Below, piece by piece: positions 1 through 9,901 of a stretch of 64,000 bases of DNA. The DNA lies in assembly GCF_000160695.1 (NCBI RefSeq), contig NZ_GG694006.1, positions 247,185-311,184 of the forward strand, in the 5' to 3' direction. Below the pieces are notes generated by a model. That model did no database searches and had not been told where the DNA came from. It saw only the letters and a program-made list of their open reading frames with translations. Positions within the stretch are counted from its first letter, which is position 1. Each line of letters begins with the position of its first letter. Source of the DNA: Centipeda flueggei ATCC 43531. Its GTDB lineage: Bacteria; Bacillota; Negativicutes; Selenomonadales; Selenomonadaceae. Both the position numbers and the translations under genes were made by a program.

Positions 1-111
1 CTCCACGATCACCAGAATTTTTTTCTGTGACTTTTTTTCCGCCGTTTTCACTGTCTTCGTTTTTTTCGCTGTGCCGGCTTTTGCCTTTCGGGCAGATGCT
101 TGCGTCGCCAA
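1..111 (-). CDS. topA: DNA topoisomerase I, N-terminal 37 codons (partial)
   Basis: The reading frame opens at a TTG at 111 and runs off the window. The visible residues are a Lys/Ala/Thr-rich leader followed by KKILVIVE, the start of the TOPRIM fold of bacterial topoisomerase I, which relaxes negatively supercoiled DNA. An AAAGGA sits nine bases before the TTG, supporting that start. The gene begins four bases after the dprA stop, and dprA-topA adjacency is common in Firmicutes, which strengthens the call. Only the first strand of the TOPRIM domain is visible; the catalytic tyrosine lies outside the window. Confidence 0.82.
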   Translation of the reverse strand, partial: MATQASARKAKAGTAKKTKTVKTAEKKSQKKILVIVE

Positions 112-115
112 TCCG

Positions 116-1207
116 TCAGTTCCTTTCGGCACGCCGATAGGCGTGCATGTCATTTTCTATGATAACTCCCTTTAGCTGCATCTGCAGGAGAAGGAGCGGG
201 AGACTCGTTGTCGTGCTCACAGGCAGACTGTCGATAATTTCATCCATGGTCAGCGCGTGGTCGAAGGAGAGCACCTGATAGATATGGGCCTCTTCCGGCG
301 TCAACTGGGTACGGACAGAGCGGCGCGGCGATTCAACGAGGTGCATCTCTTCGAGAATTTCACGCGGAGATTCCACAAGGCGTGCCCCTGCACGGATGAG
401 GTTATGGCAGCCGCCGCTCTGCGGCGAATAGATGCTGCCGGGAATCGCATAGACCTCGCGACCCTCGCTGAGTGCCATCTCAGCGGTGATCAAGGAGCCG
501 CTGCGTCGTGCCGCCTCAACGACAAGCACTCCCTCCGCGAGTCCGCTGATGATGCGATTGCGCGCAGGAAAGAACATGGGCAGCGGCTGCGTCCCGGGGG
601 CATACTCTGAGAGGACTGCCCCGCCGGAAGTGCAAATCTCCGCCAACAAGCGTCGATTCTCCGACGGATAGGCAACATCCACCCCGCAGCCGAGCACCGC
701 GACCGTCCGACCGCTGCGCAGCGCACCGCGATGTGCACGGGTATCAATCCCGCGTGCCGCCCCGCTGACCACGGTGACACCTGCGGCGGCAAGATGCTCC
801 GCGAACTCCAGCGCGGCGGCCTCCCCATATCCCGAAAACTTACGTGCACCGACAATACTGATGCGTCGTACATCAGGCAGCAATGTGCCGCGGCAGTATA
901 GTACAAGCGGCGGATCAAAGATCTCACGCAGAACGATCGGATAGCGTTTATCCTCCATCGTTACCACAGCAACATCAAGGCGCCGACAGCTTTCTTCAAG
1001 TCGTTCCGGAAGATGCGGATCCGATTGAATGTGCTGTGCCAGTACATCAGCAACAACATCCGTGAGTACCCCCGCCGCACGCAGCGCATGGGCAGACATG
1101 GACCAGATCTCCTTCGCCGAAGAATACACTGCCAGCAGCTTCCGCATACGAACACTGCCCACCTGCGGACAGCGCAGAAGTGCCGCCAGATACCACCGAT
1201 CACCCAT
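116..1207 (-). CDS. dprA: DNA-processing protein DprA
   Basis: DprA binds incoming single-stranded DNA during natural transformation and loads RecA. The protein of about 363 residues has an N-terminal helix-hairpin-like segment (LLRCPQVGSVRMRKLL), then the Rossmann fold typical of DprA/Smf with SIVGARKFSGYGE, VVSGAARGIDTRAH and AVLGCGVDVAYP, and a C-terminal winged-helix-like end with LTMDEII. I chose the ATG at 1207, preceded by GGGGAG at a 10-base gap. An ATG at 1225 and a TTG at 1252 are alternatives that add 6 or 15 residues. It lies directly upstream of topA. comM, elsewhere in this window, is another competence gene. Family assignment is secure. Confidence 0.95.
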   Translation of the reverse strand: MGDRWYLAALLRCPQVGSVRMRKLLAVYSSAKEIWSMSAHALRAAGVLTDVVADVLAQHIQSDPHLPERLEESCRRLDVAVVTMEDKRYPIVLREIFDPPLVLYCRGTLLPDVRRISIVGARKFSGYGEAAALEFAEHLAAAGVTVVSGAARGIDTRAHRGALRSGRTVAVLGCGVDVAYPSENRRLLAEICTSGGAVLSEYAPGTQPLPMFFPARNRIISGLAEGVLVVEAARRSGSLITAEMALSEGREVYAIPGSIYSPQSGGCHNLIRAGARLVESPREILEEMHLVESPRRSVRTQLTPEEAHIYQVLSFDHALTMDEIIDSLPVSTTTSLPLLLLQMQLKGVIIENDMHAYRRAERN

Positions 1208-1280
1208 TCTATACACGCTCCCCATCTTACCTAAATTCAGGAAAGAATGCAACTAGCTGCCGCTGTTTTGTTCTATATTA

Positions 1281-1358
1281 TTATCTGGGAAACAACTTAT
1301 CTCCAAAAGCATAATAAACCATCAAAAAGATGAGAAGGAGTAAAAAAATATCAGCCAT
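1281..1358 (-). CDS. putative 25-residue single-span membrane peptide
   Basis: A 25-codon frame starts at ATG 1358 and ends in TAA at 1281-1283. An AGGAG stands eight bases before the ATG. The peptide begins MADIFLLLL, continues with an uninterrupted hydrophobic stretch to about residue 18, and ends in a charged tail (GDKLFPR). This layout resembles small membrane subunits such as KdpF, but no kdp gene is near. It lies just after the terminator of the NlpC/P60 gene and about 70 bases ahead of dprA, so it would need its own promoter or read-through. I infer coding only from the ribosome site and the clean hydrophobic/charged pattern; function unknown. Confidence 0.45.
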   Translation of the reverse strand: MADIFLLLLIFLMVYYAFGDKLFPR

Positions 1359-1377
1359 CAAGACAGCTCCTATAAAA

Positions 1378-1398
1378 AAAGAGGGGCTGAGCCCCTCC
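1378..1398 (-). terminator. Rho-independent terminator of the NlpC/P60 gene
   Basis: On the minus strand GAGGGGCT and AGCCCCTC form a tight hairpin followed by a run of seven T. It begins 15 bases after the stop codon of the NlpC/P60 gene. Confidence 0.85.
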
Positions 1399-1412
1399 CA
1401 GATTCTGCATCA

Positions 1413-2075
1413 TCACATCACGCGACGTGCACCGATATAGCATGCGCCCCAATAACCGCCGTACAGATTGTCAATTGCGACACCACGGCTCGACGAGGCA
1501 TTAATAAAGTTGCCATCACCAAGGTAGATGCCGACGTGTGACGGTCCGTAATCATATGTGGAGAAAAATACGAGATCGCCAGGAACCATCTCTGCCGACG
1601 AAACTGGATAGCCGACCTCATACTGAGCATCCGCTGTGCGCGGCAGGTAAATCCCCGCGTTCGCAAAAACGTAGCGGACGAAACCGGAGCAGTCAAACCC
1701 CGCCGGTGTCGTTCCACCGAACGAGTACGGCACGCCAATATACTGCATGGAGTCTGAAACAATGCGGCGGACAAAGTAGTTTGACCCGCGGCTGACCTGC
1801 GGCATTGACTTGCCAAGGAGTGCCTCATATGTTGCCGGCCCAACAAGTCCATCCGCATCCAGTCCGTGTGCTGCTTGGAATTCCTTGACAGCCTCCGCCG
1901 TCGCTGGGCCGAAATCACCATCAGCGGCAACATCATAACCATAATTAGAAAGCTGTCCTTGAATCTCGGCAACATCCGTTCCTTGATCACCAATCTGGAA
2001 TGACTCTGCGCTCGCAATGGAGGCGAAGCAGAGAAGCATTGCGGATAATGCAAGAATCTTGATTTTCTTTCGCAA
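1413..2075 (-). CDS. secreted peptidoglycan-binding NlpC/P60 endopeptidase
   Basis: This exported cell-wall hydrolase of about 220 residues has a signal peptide (RKKIKILALSAMLLCF, cleavage near ASA-ES). Next is a peptidoglycan-binding domain 1 with GDQGTDVAEIQGQL and DGDFGPATAEAVKEFQ, then a C-terminal NlpC/P60 domain. The catalytic cysteine is in FDCSGFVRYVF and the histidine in PSHVGIYLG, with the final polar residue expected near NASSSRGV. Such enzymes cut D-gamma-glutamyl-diaminopimelate bonds. I chose the TTG at 2075 because GGAAGGAAG lies just ahead of it; an ATG at 2093 in the same frame lies upstream of that site. It follows rnpB on the same strand and is closed by a strong terminator. 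Confidence 0.9.
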   Translation of the reverse strand: MRKKIKILALSAMLLCFASIASAESFQIGDQGTDVAEIQGQLSNYGYDVAADGDFGPATAEAVKEFQAAHGLDADGLVGPATYEALLGKSMPQVSRGSNYFVRRIVSDSMQYIGVPYSFGGTTPAGFDCSGFVRYVFANAGIYLPRTADAQYEVGYPVSSAEMVPGDLVFFSTYDYGPSHVGIYLGDGNFINASSSRGVAIDNLYGGYWGACYIGARRVM

Positions 2076-2110
2076 GCAAACACTTCCTTCCATAAGTGCA
2101 CAATAACATT

Positions 2111-2473
2111 GGCTACGAGAAACCAATAAGCCGAGTTCTGTTCCGCCAAAAGGAGGCGGTGACAATCATTTATCTGGGGCGCCTGTTGCCAAGCGTCTCA
2201 AGCGACACTACCCGGAAGGCCGACGGGCCGCCGGAGATCCTTCCCTATTTGGTCTTGCTCCATGTGGGGTTTACCAAAGCCAGCCGATCACCCGACTGCT
2301 GGTGCGCTCTTACCGCACCTTTCCACCCTTACCGACAGAATCGGCGGTCTAAATTTCTATGGCACTGTCCCTAAGGTTACCCTCGCTGGACGTTATCCAG
2401 CACACTGCCCTGTGGAGCTCGGACTTTCCTCATCTGCCGCATGACAGACGCGATTGTCTCGGCCTCTCGTACC
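2111..2473 (-). ncRNA. rnpB: RNase P RNA, bacterial class A
   Basis: The minus strand carries the hallmark GAGGAAAGTCCGAGCTCC near the 5' end and a 3' end reading ACAGAACTCGGCTTATTGG. Internal conserved segments such as GAGGGTAACC and GGTAAACCCC are also present. The P1 helix is visible: ACGAGA near 2466-2471 pairs with TCTCGT near 2115-2120. This is the catalytic RNA that matures tRNA 5' ends. Ends were placed from P1 pairing and are good to a few bases. A consensus promoter lies immediately upstream. Confidence 0.95.
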
Positions 2474-2483
2474 AACGGTAAAG

Positions 2484-2513
2484 ATTATACCATATATGGT
2501 ATGTAGGTGTCAA
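2484..2513 (-). promoter_or_regulatory. sigma-70-type promoter of rnpB
   Basis: TTGACA (2508-2513) and TATAAT (2484-2489) are both perfect and separated by 18 bases. The predicted start near 2477 matches the 5' end of the RNase P RNA. Confidence 0.9.
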
Positions 2514-2615
2514 AAACAGTCCTGTGCCATGTAGTACATGCCATAAAGCGACTCTATAGGAACAGAATATCTATTTTTACTCAATTTTTTTTAAATTTTT
2601 TGGAAAACACATCAA

Positions 2616-3560
2616 TTAAATTGAATCCTTCCACGCTTTTCCGACAAGATCCTGTATAGCCAACAGTTTTTTACCGTGAAGATACTGTCCAAGTCCATCA
2701 CAGATTTTCATTGTAATCTTGGGATCAGCGAAATTTGCCGTGCCGACAGCAACAGCAGATGCTCCGGCAAGGAAGAATTCCACTGCATCCTGCCACGAGG
2801 CAATCCCGCCCATGCCGATCACTGGAATGTGAACGACGTGCGCCACCTCCCACACCATACGCACAGCAATGGGTTTCACAGCGGGGCCTGAAAGCCCTCC
2901 CGTTCTGTTCCCGAGTACAGGCTGCCAGCGATGTATGTCAATCTGCATTCCTACAAGCGTATTAATGAGCGATACGGCGTCTGCGCCTGCATCCTCCACG
3001 GCAAGAGCCATCTCCGTAATACTGGTTACATTCGGAGACAGCTTAGCCATGACGGGATGATTGCTCTTTGCACGTACTGCACGCACGACCTCTGCCGCCG
3101 CACGCGGGTCCGTGCCAAAGACAATCCCTCCTTCCCTGACATTCGGACAGGAAATATTGACTTCAAGCGCCGCCACACCAGGAACGTTCAGACGATCAGC
3201 AACCTCCGCATACTCCTCAACAGAACTTCCGGAGATATTGACAATAACGTTCATTCCATAGTCTTGAATACGCGGCAGAGTCTCGTGGAGGAAGACCTCT
3301 ACCCCTGGATTCTCGAGACCGATGCAGTTAAGCATTCCCTGTGGAGTCTCTGCAATCCGCACACCGTCATTGCCGCGCCGTGGTCGGAGCGTTGTCCCTT
3401 TAACCATCACGCCGCCAAGGCGTGAGAGATCAACGAAGTCCGCATACTCCTCGCCGAAACCGAACGTACCTGATGCCGTGAGCACGGGGGTCCTCATCTC
3501 AATGCCCGCAATATTGGTGCGAAGCAGTGCATCATAAGAAGTGTCCATGCTATAAGACAT
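2616..3560 (-). CDS. pyrD: dihydroorotate dehydrogenase 1B, catalytic subunit
   Basis: This FMN enzyme oxidises dihydroorotate to orotate and passes electrons to NAD through its partner PyrK. The protein of about 314 residues is an FMN-binding TIM barrel with TASGTFGFGEEYADF, NCIGLENPG, the type 1 region EVNISCPNVREGG (active-site cysteine), MAKLSPNVT and IGMGGIASWQDA near the phosphate site. The ATG at 3560 lies inside the last codons of pyrK, with GAGGAGG nine bases ahead, so the two are translationally coupled. It is the last gene of the pyr operon here; the pyrF and pyrE genes that follow pyrD in Bacillus are absent and rnpB comes next. Confidence 0.96.
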   Translation of the reverse strand: MSYSMDTSYDALLRTNIAGIEMRTPVLTASGTFGFGEEYADFVDLSRLGGVMVKGTTLRPRRGNDGVRIAETPQGMLNCIGLENPGVEVFLHETLPRIQDYGMNVIVNISGSSVEEYAEVADRLNVPGVAALEVNISCPNVREGGIVFGTDPRAAAEVVRAVRAKSNHPVMAKLSPNVTSITEMALAVEDAGADAVSLINTLVGMQIDIHRWQPVLGNRTGGLSGPAVKPIAVRMVWEVAHVVHIPVIGMGGIASWQDAVEFFLAGASAVAVGTANFADPKITMKICDGLGQYLHGKKLLAIQDLVGKAWKDSI

Positions 3561-4320
3561 TGCTGTACACCTCCTCAGCAGAGAACACGGGGCCATCCTT
3601 GCAGACCTTGCGCCGCCCGCTGCGCGTATCTACGGCACAGGAAAGGCACGCCCCGAGTCCGCACGCCATACGGCGCTCCAACGACACCTCACAGGGCAGA
3701 CTGAAGGACGCCGTCATCTGGGCGACGCGCTCCATCATGATCGGCGGGCCGCAGACGGCGACCGCATCATAATCCCCCTCCTGCAGGAGCTTCGGCAGAA
3801 GCGCTGTCACAAAGCCTTCTATACCGTACGAACCATCATCTGTTGTCGCGTGAACAGCGCGGACATGGGGACGAAACAGAGCCTCCCAGAAGAGTTCCGC
3901 CTTCGTGCGCCCCCCCATCAGTATGGAGGAACTGCCATGCGCCGCCGCAAAAAAGAGAAGGGGCGCCAGCCCCATCCCTCCTCCAACAAGCAGTGGATGT
4001 CGATACGTGACGTTAAAGCCATGCCCCAGAGGGCCGAGCACGGAGATCATCTCCCCCGCACCCGCCGCAGCGAGGAGCTCTGTCCCACGCCCGACAACGC
4101 GATAGATGATGCGGATCGCCCCCTCCTCTGCAGAGGTCTCTGCGATGCCGAGCGGACGCCGCAGTAGTGCTCCGCCATGCGGGACGGTGACTTCAACGAA
4201 CTGTCCCGGCCGTGCACTGCGGGCAATCGTCGGGGCAGACAGCGTCAGATCATAGATCCCCGCCATCGGGCTCCGCTGATGCAGGACGCGGGCATCCTCA
4301 CATATCTTAGGCAAGATCAT
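3550..4320 (-). CDS. pyrK: dihydroorotate dehydrogenase electron-transfer subunit
   Basis: PyrK holds FAD and a [2Fe-2S] cluster and carries electrons from PyrD to NAD. Visible are the FAD-binding segment [10 protein letters not shown] followed by [10 protein letters not shown], an NAD-binding [20 protein letters not shown], and the C-terminal cluster ligands in [13 protein letters not shown] with a fourth cysteine in RKVCKDGP. The start is uncertain: ATG 4320 follows GGAGG very closely, while a TTG at 4314 has better spacing. Either way it overlaps the carB 3' end by about 8-14 bases. Co-occurrence with pyrD and the four cysteines make the call firm. Confidence 0.95.
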   Translation of the reverse strand: MILPKICEDARVLHQRSPMAGIYDLTLSAPTIARSARPGQFVEVTVPHGGALLRRPLGIAETSAEEGAIRIIYRVVGRGTELLAAAGAGEMISVLGPLGHGFNVTYRHPLLVGGGMGLAPLLFFAAAHGSSSILMGGRTKAELFWEALFRPHVRAVHATTDDGSYGIEGFVTALLPKLLQEGDYDAVAVCGPPIMMERVAQMTASFSLPCEVSLERRMACGLGACLSCAVDTRSGRRKVCKDGPVFSAEEVYSNVL

Positions 4321-7300
4321 CCCCTCCGCCGACATAGTCCTGCAGTGCGAGTGCATAGACAAGACGCCGCTTCTGCATAAACTCGAGGACGCGGAGTACC
4401 TCCCAAGCCGTATCGAGAGAAGTGAGACACGCAATCCCGTGTTCAACCGTGGCGCGGCGAATCTTAAAGCCGTCGCGTGCCGAGTGCTTTCCCTGCGTCA
4501 ACGTGTTGATGACCATGCTGATGCGCCCGCTCTTGATCATCTCGATGATGTCCGTGCTGCGCTCATGCACCTTGCCGACGATCTCAACGTCGATGCCGAG
4601 CGACGCGATGACCTTCGCCGTCCCCTCTGTCGCCGCGATCTCAAAATCGAACTCAGAGAACGCCTTTGCAAGCTGCTTGAGCTCGTCCTTATCCTTATCC
4701 GCCACCGTAAAGAGCAGGCACCCCTTGGTCGGCACATTGAGCCCCGACCCGATAATCGCCTTGTAGAGCGCACGGGCATAGTGATAGTCAATGCCCATGA
4801 CCTCACCCGTGGACTTCATCTCAGGGCCAAGCGAGATATCGACATCCGTCATCTTGGCAAAGGAGAATACGGGGGCTTTGACAGCGACATAGGGACGCGG
4901 CGGAACGAGCCCCGAGTGGAAGCCGAGTTCCTTCAGCGTATGCCCCATCGCAACCTGCGTCGCAACGTGAACCATATTGACGTTCGTGATCTTCGAAAGG
5001 AATGGAACGGTACGGCTCGAACGCGGATTCACTTCGATGATGAACACCTCGTCATGCGCCACGACGAATTGAATGTTGAGCAGCCCTTTGACATGCAGGG
5101 CAACGGCAAGACGCTTCGTATAGTCGATGATCGTGTAGATCACGCGTGCAGACAGCGTCTGCGGCGGATAGACCGCGATACTGTCGCCCGAGTGGACGCC
5201 GGCGCGCTCGATGTGCTCCATGATGCCCGGAATCACAACATCCACACCATCGGAAATGGCATCAACCTCGACCTCGGTGCCCTGCATATAGCGATCCACG
5301 AGCACGGGATGATCCGGCGTCACCTTGACGGCACGGCCCATATAGTCGCGCAGCTCATCCTCATTGTAGACGATCTCCATCGCACGGCCGCCGAGGACAT
5401 AGGAGGGGCGAACCATGACGGGATAGCCGATGCGCGCAGCACCTGTGACAGCATCGTCGAGATTTGTCACGCTGATGCCTTCAGGACGTGAAATCTCCGT
5501 CTCTGTCAGCACCTCTTCGAACCGCTCACGATCCTCGGAGCGGTCAATATCGTCAACGGACGTGCCATAGACATGCAGGCCGGCGCGTTCAAGTTCAGCC
5601 GCGAGGTTGATGGCCGTCTGTCCGCCGAACTGGACAATGATGCCGTCCGGTTTCTCCTTGTCGGCAATGTTCAGCACATCCTCCACCGTCAGCGGCTCAA
5701 AATAGAGACGGTCGGAGATGTCAAAGTCCGTGCTGACCGTCTCCGGATTGTTGTTGATGATGATGGCTTCGATACCCATCTCGCGCAGCGCCCATACAGA
5801 ATGCACCGAGCAATAATCAAACTCCACGCCCTGACCGATGCGGATCGGCCCCGAGCCGAGCACAATCACCTTTCTCTTGTTCGATACGGCGACCTCGTCC
5901 TCCGTCCCGCGGAAGGTGGAGTAGTAGTACGGCGTCATCGCCTCGAACTCAGCAGCACAGGTATCCACCATCTTATAGCACGGCAGAATATTGTTGCTGC
6001 GGCGCATCGTGCGGATTTCATCGCGCGTCTTATGGGTGATCTCGGCAATGGAAACATCGGCAAGACCGACCCACTTTGCAGCAGCGAGAAGATCTGGCGT
6101 GAGCGGCTCCTCCGCGAGCTGACGCTCAACATCCGCGATATGCTTCAGCTTATGGATGAACCACTTGTCCACCTTTGTGATGCGCGAGATGTCGTCCACG
6201 GACAGCTTGCCGCGGCGCAGCACCTCCGCCATGACAAAGATGCGCTCATCGTTGATGAGGGCAAGCTGTTTTTCCAGACGTTCATCATCCCAGTCGGCAA
6301 AACGTTCCAGATAGAGACGGTTCACGCCGATCTCGAGGGAACGAGCCGCCTTGAGAATAGCCCCCTCAAAACTGCGGTCAATGGACATGACCTCGCCCGT
6401 CGCCTTCATCTGCGTGCCAAGGGTATGATCCGCATAGACGAACTTGTCGAACGGCCAGCGCGGGAACTTCACCACGCAGTAGTCAATGGCAGGCTCAAAG
6501 CACGCCTTCGTCTTCTTCGTTACCGAGTTGACGATTTCATCCAGCGTATAGCCTATGGCGATCTTCGACGATACCTTCGCAATCGGGTAGCCCGTTGCCT
6601 TCGACGCGAGTGCCGAAGAACGGCTGACGCGCGGGTTCACCTCGATGACGTAGTACTGATCGCTCTTCGTATCGAGCGCGTACTGTGCGTTGCAGCCGCC
6701 TTCAATGCCGAGTTCGCGGATGATCCGTAGACTGGCACTGCGCAGCATCTGATACTCGTGGTCGGTCAGGGTCTGCGCGGGCGCAACAACGATACTGTCT
6801 CCCGTATGGACACCGACAGGGTCAAAATTCTCCATACTGCAGACGGTAATGCAGTTGTCGTTCCCGTCACGGATGACTTCGAACTCGATCTCCTTCCATC
6901 CCGCGACACTGCGCTCGATGAGCACCTGCCCGATCATGGAGTAGTTCAGCCCCTTGATGACGATGGCGATGAGTTCTTCCTCATTCTCAGCAATGCCGCC
7001 GCCCGTACCTCCCATGGTATAGGCAGGGCGAACGATGACAGGGTAGCCGATCGTGTTGGCAAAATCCACAGCTGCGTGGACATCCTCGACAATCAGGCTC
7101 TCGGGGATCGGCTCCCCGAGTTTCTCCATCGTCTCCTTAAAGCGCTCGCGATCCTCCGCCTTCTCGATGGCATCAAGAGACGTACCGAGGAGCTCCACAC
7201 CGTACTCCGCCAGGATCCCCTTCTCTGCAAGCTGAACGGCAAGGTTTAGCCCCGCCTGTCCGCCGAGCGTGGCGAGAAGACCATCTGGCTTCTCCTTGGC

Positions 7301-7534
7301 AATAATCTCCGTCAGGAACTCCACCGTCAGCGGCTCGATGTAAACACGGTCGGCGATATTGGTGTCCGTCATGATGGTGGCGGGATTGCTGTTGACGAGG
7401 ACGACCTCCAGCCCGTCTTCCTTCAATGCACGGCAGGCCTGTGAGCCGGCATAGTCAAACTCTGCGGCTTGCCCGATAATGATGGGGCCGGAGCCGATCA
7501 CCATGACTTTATTGAGATTTTCCTTACGCGGCAT
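4307..7534 (-). CDS. carB: carbamoyl-phosphate synthase large chain
   Basis: CarB (1075 residues, the usual size) builds carbamoyl phosphate from bicarbonate, ATP and ammonia supplied by CarA. The two homologous ATP-grasp halves are evident: the first opens with [20 protein letters not shown], and the second repeats the pattern as [20 protein letters not shown]. Each half has its [16 protein letters not shown] metal-binding motif. The C-terminal allosteric domain with an MGS-like fold starts near [21 protein letters not shown] precedes the ATG, overlapping the carA stop. Being in the pyr operon and next to the pyrimidine genes suggests a pyrimidine-controlled enzyme, though it would also serve arginine synthesis if no second copy exists. 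Confidence 0.97.
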   Translation of the reverse strand: MPRKENLNKVMVIGSGPIIIGQAAEFDYAGSQACRALKEDGLEVVLVNSNPATIMTDTNIADRVYIEPLTVEFLTEIIAKEKPDGLLATLGGQAGLNLAVQLAEKGILAEYGVELLGTSLDAIEKAEDRERFKETMEKLGEPIPESLIVEDVHAAVDFANTIGYPVIVRPAYTMGGTGGGIAENEEELIAIVIKGLNYSMIGQVLIERSVAGWKEIEFEVIRDGNDNCITVCSMENFDPVGVHTGDSIVVAPAQTLTDHEYQMLRSASLRIIRELGIEGGCNAQYALDTKSDQYYVIEVNPRVSRSSALASKATGYPIAKVSSKIAIGYTLDEIVNSVTKKTKACFEPAIDYCVVKFPRWPFDKFVYADHTLGTQMKATGEVMSIDRSFEGAILKAARSLEIGVNRLYLERFADWDDERLEKQLALINDERIFVMAEVLRRGKLSVDDISRITKVDKWFIHKLKHIADVERQLAEEPLTPDLLAAAKWVGLADVSIAEITHKTRDEIRTMRRSNNILPCYKMVDTCAAEFEAMTPYYYSTFRGTEDEVAVSNKRKVIVLGSGPIRIGQGVEFDYCSVHSVWALREMGIEAIIINNNPETVSTDFDISDRLYFEPLTVEDVLNIADKEKPDGIIVQFGGQTAINLAAELERAGLHVYGTSVDDIDRSEDRERFEEVLTETEISRPEGISVTNLDDAVTGAARIGYPVMVRPSYVLGGRAMEIVYNEDELRDYMGRAVKVTPDHPVLVDRYMQGTEVEVDAISDGVDVVIPGIMEHIERAGVHSGDSIAVYPPQTLSARVIYTIIDYTKRLAVALHVKGLLNIQFVVAHDEVFIIEVNPRSSRTVPFLSKITNVNMVHVATQVAMGHTLKELGFHSGLVPPRPYVAVKAPVFSFAKMTDVDISLGPEMKSTGEVMGIDYHYARALYKAIIGSGLNVPTKGCLLFTVADKDKDELKQLAKAFSEFDFEIAATEGTAKVIASLGIDVEIVGKVHERSTDIIEMIKSGRISMVINTLTQGKHSARDGFKIRRATVEHGIACLTSLDTAWEVLRVLEFMQKRRLVYALALQDYVGGGDDLA

Positions 7535-7538
7535 CCTC

Positions 7539-8612
7539 TCACTCCCCCTTCATCAGTGCCCAGAACTCATCAAAGAGATACATGTTATCGTCGGGTCCCG
7601 GCGCGGCCTCGGGATGATACTGCACCGAGAAGATTGGCAGCGACGTGTGCCGCAGTCCCTCGACGGTATCATCGTTGACGTTCGTATGCGTAATGACGAG
7701 CGGTGTCCCCTCAAGCGAGGCGGGGTCAACCGCATAGCCGTGATTCTGCGCCGAGATATGCACGCGGTTCATCCGCAGATTCTTGACAGGCTGATTGCCG
7801 CCGCGATGGCCAAACTTCATCTTATAAGTCTTTGCGCCAAAGGCGAGCGCGAGCAGCTGATGCCCGAGGCAGATGCCGAAGATCGGCTTCTTTCCCGCCA
7901 TCTTCTGAATCTCCGCAACGATCTCAGGCACATCCTGCGGGTCTCCCGGTCCGTTGGACAGAAAGATGCCGTCGGGATTCAGCGCAAGCACCTCCTCGGC
8001 ACTCGTATACGCAGGCAGTACCGTGATCTTCGCACCAAGGCGGTTGATATTTTCCAAAATGCTGCGCTTGACACCGAAGTCCAGCGCGGCAATATGCGGC
8101 GCGTCCTCCTGATCCGTCTCCATAATATAGACTTCGGGCGTTGTGACCATCGCCACGAGATCGCGCGGCAGCTCCTCCGCCTGCAGTGCAGCGATCTCAT
8201 CCGGCTCCGTGCCGTCGGGGACGATCACTCCCTTCATCGAGCCCGCAGCGCGAATATGGCGTGTCACCGCTCGCGTGTCTACGTTATAAAGGCATGGAAC
8301 CTTGCTCTGCGTGAGAAAGTCAATCAAGCTCTTCTCAGACTGCCAATTATTCGGTGCATCGCAGAGCTCACCGATGACAAAGCCGCGCACAAAGGGGCGG
8401 CGGGACTGCATAAATTTCTCTGCCGTACCATAGTTCCCAATCAGCGGGTAGGTCATCGTGAGAATCTGTCCACAGAACGACGGGTCGGTCAGACTTTCCT
8501 GATACCCCGTCATGGTCGTCGTAAAGACAACCTCCCCCACCGTCTTTGCGCTGCCGTCCAGCAGCTCTCCCGTATAGGACGAACCGTCCTCCAAAATCAG
8601 TTTTCCTCTCAT
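7539..8612 (-). CDS. carA: carbamoyl-phosphate synthase small chain
   Basis: CarA (357 residues) hydrolyses glutamine and channels ammonia to CarB. An N-terminal CPSase small-chain domain begins [18 protein letters not shown] and contains [12 protein letters not shown]. The C-terminal class I glutamine amidotransferase domain shows the nucleophile cysteine in [14 protein letters not shown] and the His-Glu pair in [10 protein letters not shown]. It overlaps the pyrC stop by four bases and is separated from carB by four, consistent with coupled translation in the pyr operon. Confidence 0.97.
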   Translation of the reverse strand: MRGKLILEDGSSYTGELLDGSAKTVGEVVFTTTMTGYQESLTDPSFCGQILTMTYPLIGNYGTAEKFMQSRRPFVRGFVIGELCDAPNNWQSEKSLIDFLTQSKVPCLYNVDTRAVTRHIRAAGSMKGVIVPDGTEPDEIAALQAEELPRDLVAMVTTPEVYIMETDQEDAPHIAALDFGVKRSILENINRLGAKITVLPAYTSAEEVLALNPDGIFLSNGPGDPQDVPEIVAEIQKMAGKKPIFGICLGHQLLALAFGAKTYKMKFGHRGGNQPVKNLRMNRVHISAQNHGYAVDPASLEGTPLVITHTNVNDDTVEGLRHTSLPIFSVQYHPEAAPGPDDNMYLFDEFWALMKGE

Positions 8613-9901
8613 ATTGTTATGACTCCGTCCTTCATCACAATATTCCCGTCCACGACCGTCAGCACAGCCTTTCCTCGAAGTTCCCGTCCGACAAACGGCG
8701 AGTGGCTTCCCCGCGTGTAAAACTTTTTCTCGTCCACCGTCCAGACGCAGTTCGGATCAATGACCGTCACATCCGCCGGTGCCCCCTCGCGCAGCGTCCC
8801 CGCATCGAGATGAAAGATGCGCGCAGGCGCATAGGTCATACGCTCGATCAGCGTCTCAAGCGGGAGCTTCCCCGTGTGGACCAGCTCCGTCATGAGCACG
8901 CCGAGTGCCGTCTCAAGCCCCGGGAAGCCGCTCGGCGCATAGATGTACTCGCGATCCTTCTCCTCACGTGCGTGCGGTGAATGATCTGTTACGACCATAT
9001 CAATCGTCCCATCGAGCAGACCCGCCAGCATGGCCGCTGTGTCTTTTTTCGTCCGCAGCGGCGGATTGACCTTTGTCGAGCTGTCCGTTGGATCGACGCA
9101 GTCCTCCGTCATCGTGAGATGATGCGGCGTAACCTCCGTCGTCACGTGCACACCGCGCGCCTTCGCCTCACGTACCAGCTGGACGGCACGTGCCGAACTG
9201 ATGTGGGCGACGTGAACATGCGCCCCCGCGTACTCGGCGAGCATGATGTCGCGCGCAACGGCAATATCCTCGGCGACAATCGGGCGCCCCTTGATGCCGA
9301 GCATCGCACTGCGATGCCCCTCATTCATTGCTCCCTCCTCTACGAGAGAGGTATCTTCCTCATGATTGATGATTGCCTTATCAAACGGCGCAAGATAGTC
9401 GTATGCACTGAGGAGAACCTTTGCCGACGGATCGAAATGACCATCGTCTGAGAAGGCGACCGCTCCCGCCTCAACCATATCGCCGAGCTCTGCCAGCTCC
9501 TTGCCCTCCTGGTTCTTCGTCACGGCACCGATGATGCGGATGTGCATGACCGCCGTCTCTTCGGCGCGCTTCTGCAGGCTCTTCACCAGTGCCGCCGTAT
9601 CGACGACAGGACGCGTGTTCGGCATCGTCGCAATCGTCGTATATCCTCCTGCCGCTGCGGCGCGCGAACCGGAGGCAAAATCCTCCTTTGCCTCCTGACC
9701 GGGCTCGCGGAAATGCGTGTGCATATCGATCAGACCGGGCACAACTACCTTTCCCGCAGCATCGTAAATCTCTGCGCCGTCGGCGGCAAGATTTGCGCCA
9801 ACGGCGCGGATCACACCGTCCTCGACGAGGACATCGGCAACTTCATTTCGTTTGGAGGCGGGATCAATCACCCGTCCCCCTTTCAGCAGCAACGCACGCA
9901 T
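8609..9901 (-). CDS. pyrC: dihydroorotase
   Basis: Dihydroorotase closes carbamoyl aspartate to dihydroorotate. The 430-residue length and sequence fit the class I (Bacillus-type) enzyme. Metal-site motifs seen in order are DMHTHFREPG, INHEEDTSLVEEGA, VHVAHISSARAV and VVTDHSPHAREEK, the last with the catalytic aspartate. GGAGG lies ten bases before the ATG inside the pyrB 3' end; the pyrB stop and this start are adjacent. It overlaps carA by four bases. Confidence 0.97.
   Translation of the reverse strand: MRALLLKGGRVIDPASKRNEVADVLVEDGVIRAVGANLAADGAEIYDAAGKVVVPGLIDMHTHFREPGQEAKEDFASGSRAAAAGGYTTIATMPNTRPVVDTAALVKSLQKRAEETAVMHIRIIGAVTKNQEGKELAELGDMVEAGAVAFSDDGHFDPSAKVLLSAYDYLAPFDKAIINHEEDTSLVEEGAMNEGHRSAMLGIKGRPIVAEDIAVARDIMLAEYAGAHVHVAHISSARAVQLVREAKARGVHVTTEVTPHHLTMTEDCVDPTDSSTKVNPPLRTKKDTAAMLAGLLDGTIDMVVTDHSPHAREEKDREYIYAPSGFPGLETALGVLMTELVHTGKLPLETLIERMTYAPARIFHLDAGTLREGAPADVTVIDPNCVWTVDEKKFYTRGSHSPFVGRELRGKAVLTVVDGNIVMKDGVITI

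Noticed and set aside
4439..6730. Long plus-strand open frames opposite carB (for example 350 and 385 codons)
   Set aside because: They mirror the codon pattern of a well-recognised minus-strand gene in GC-rich DNA, have no ribosome sites or family motifs, and are best seen as shadows.
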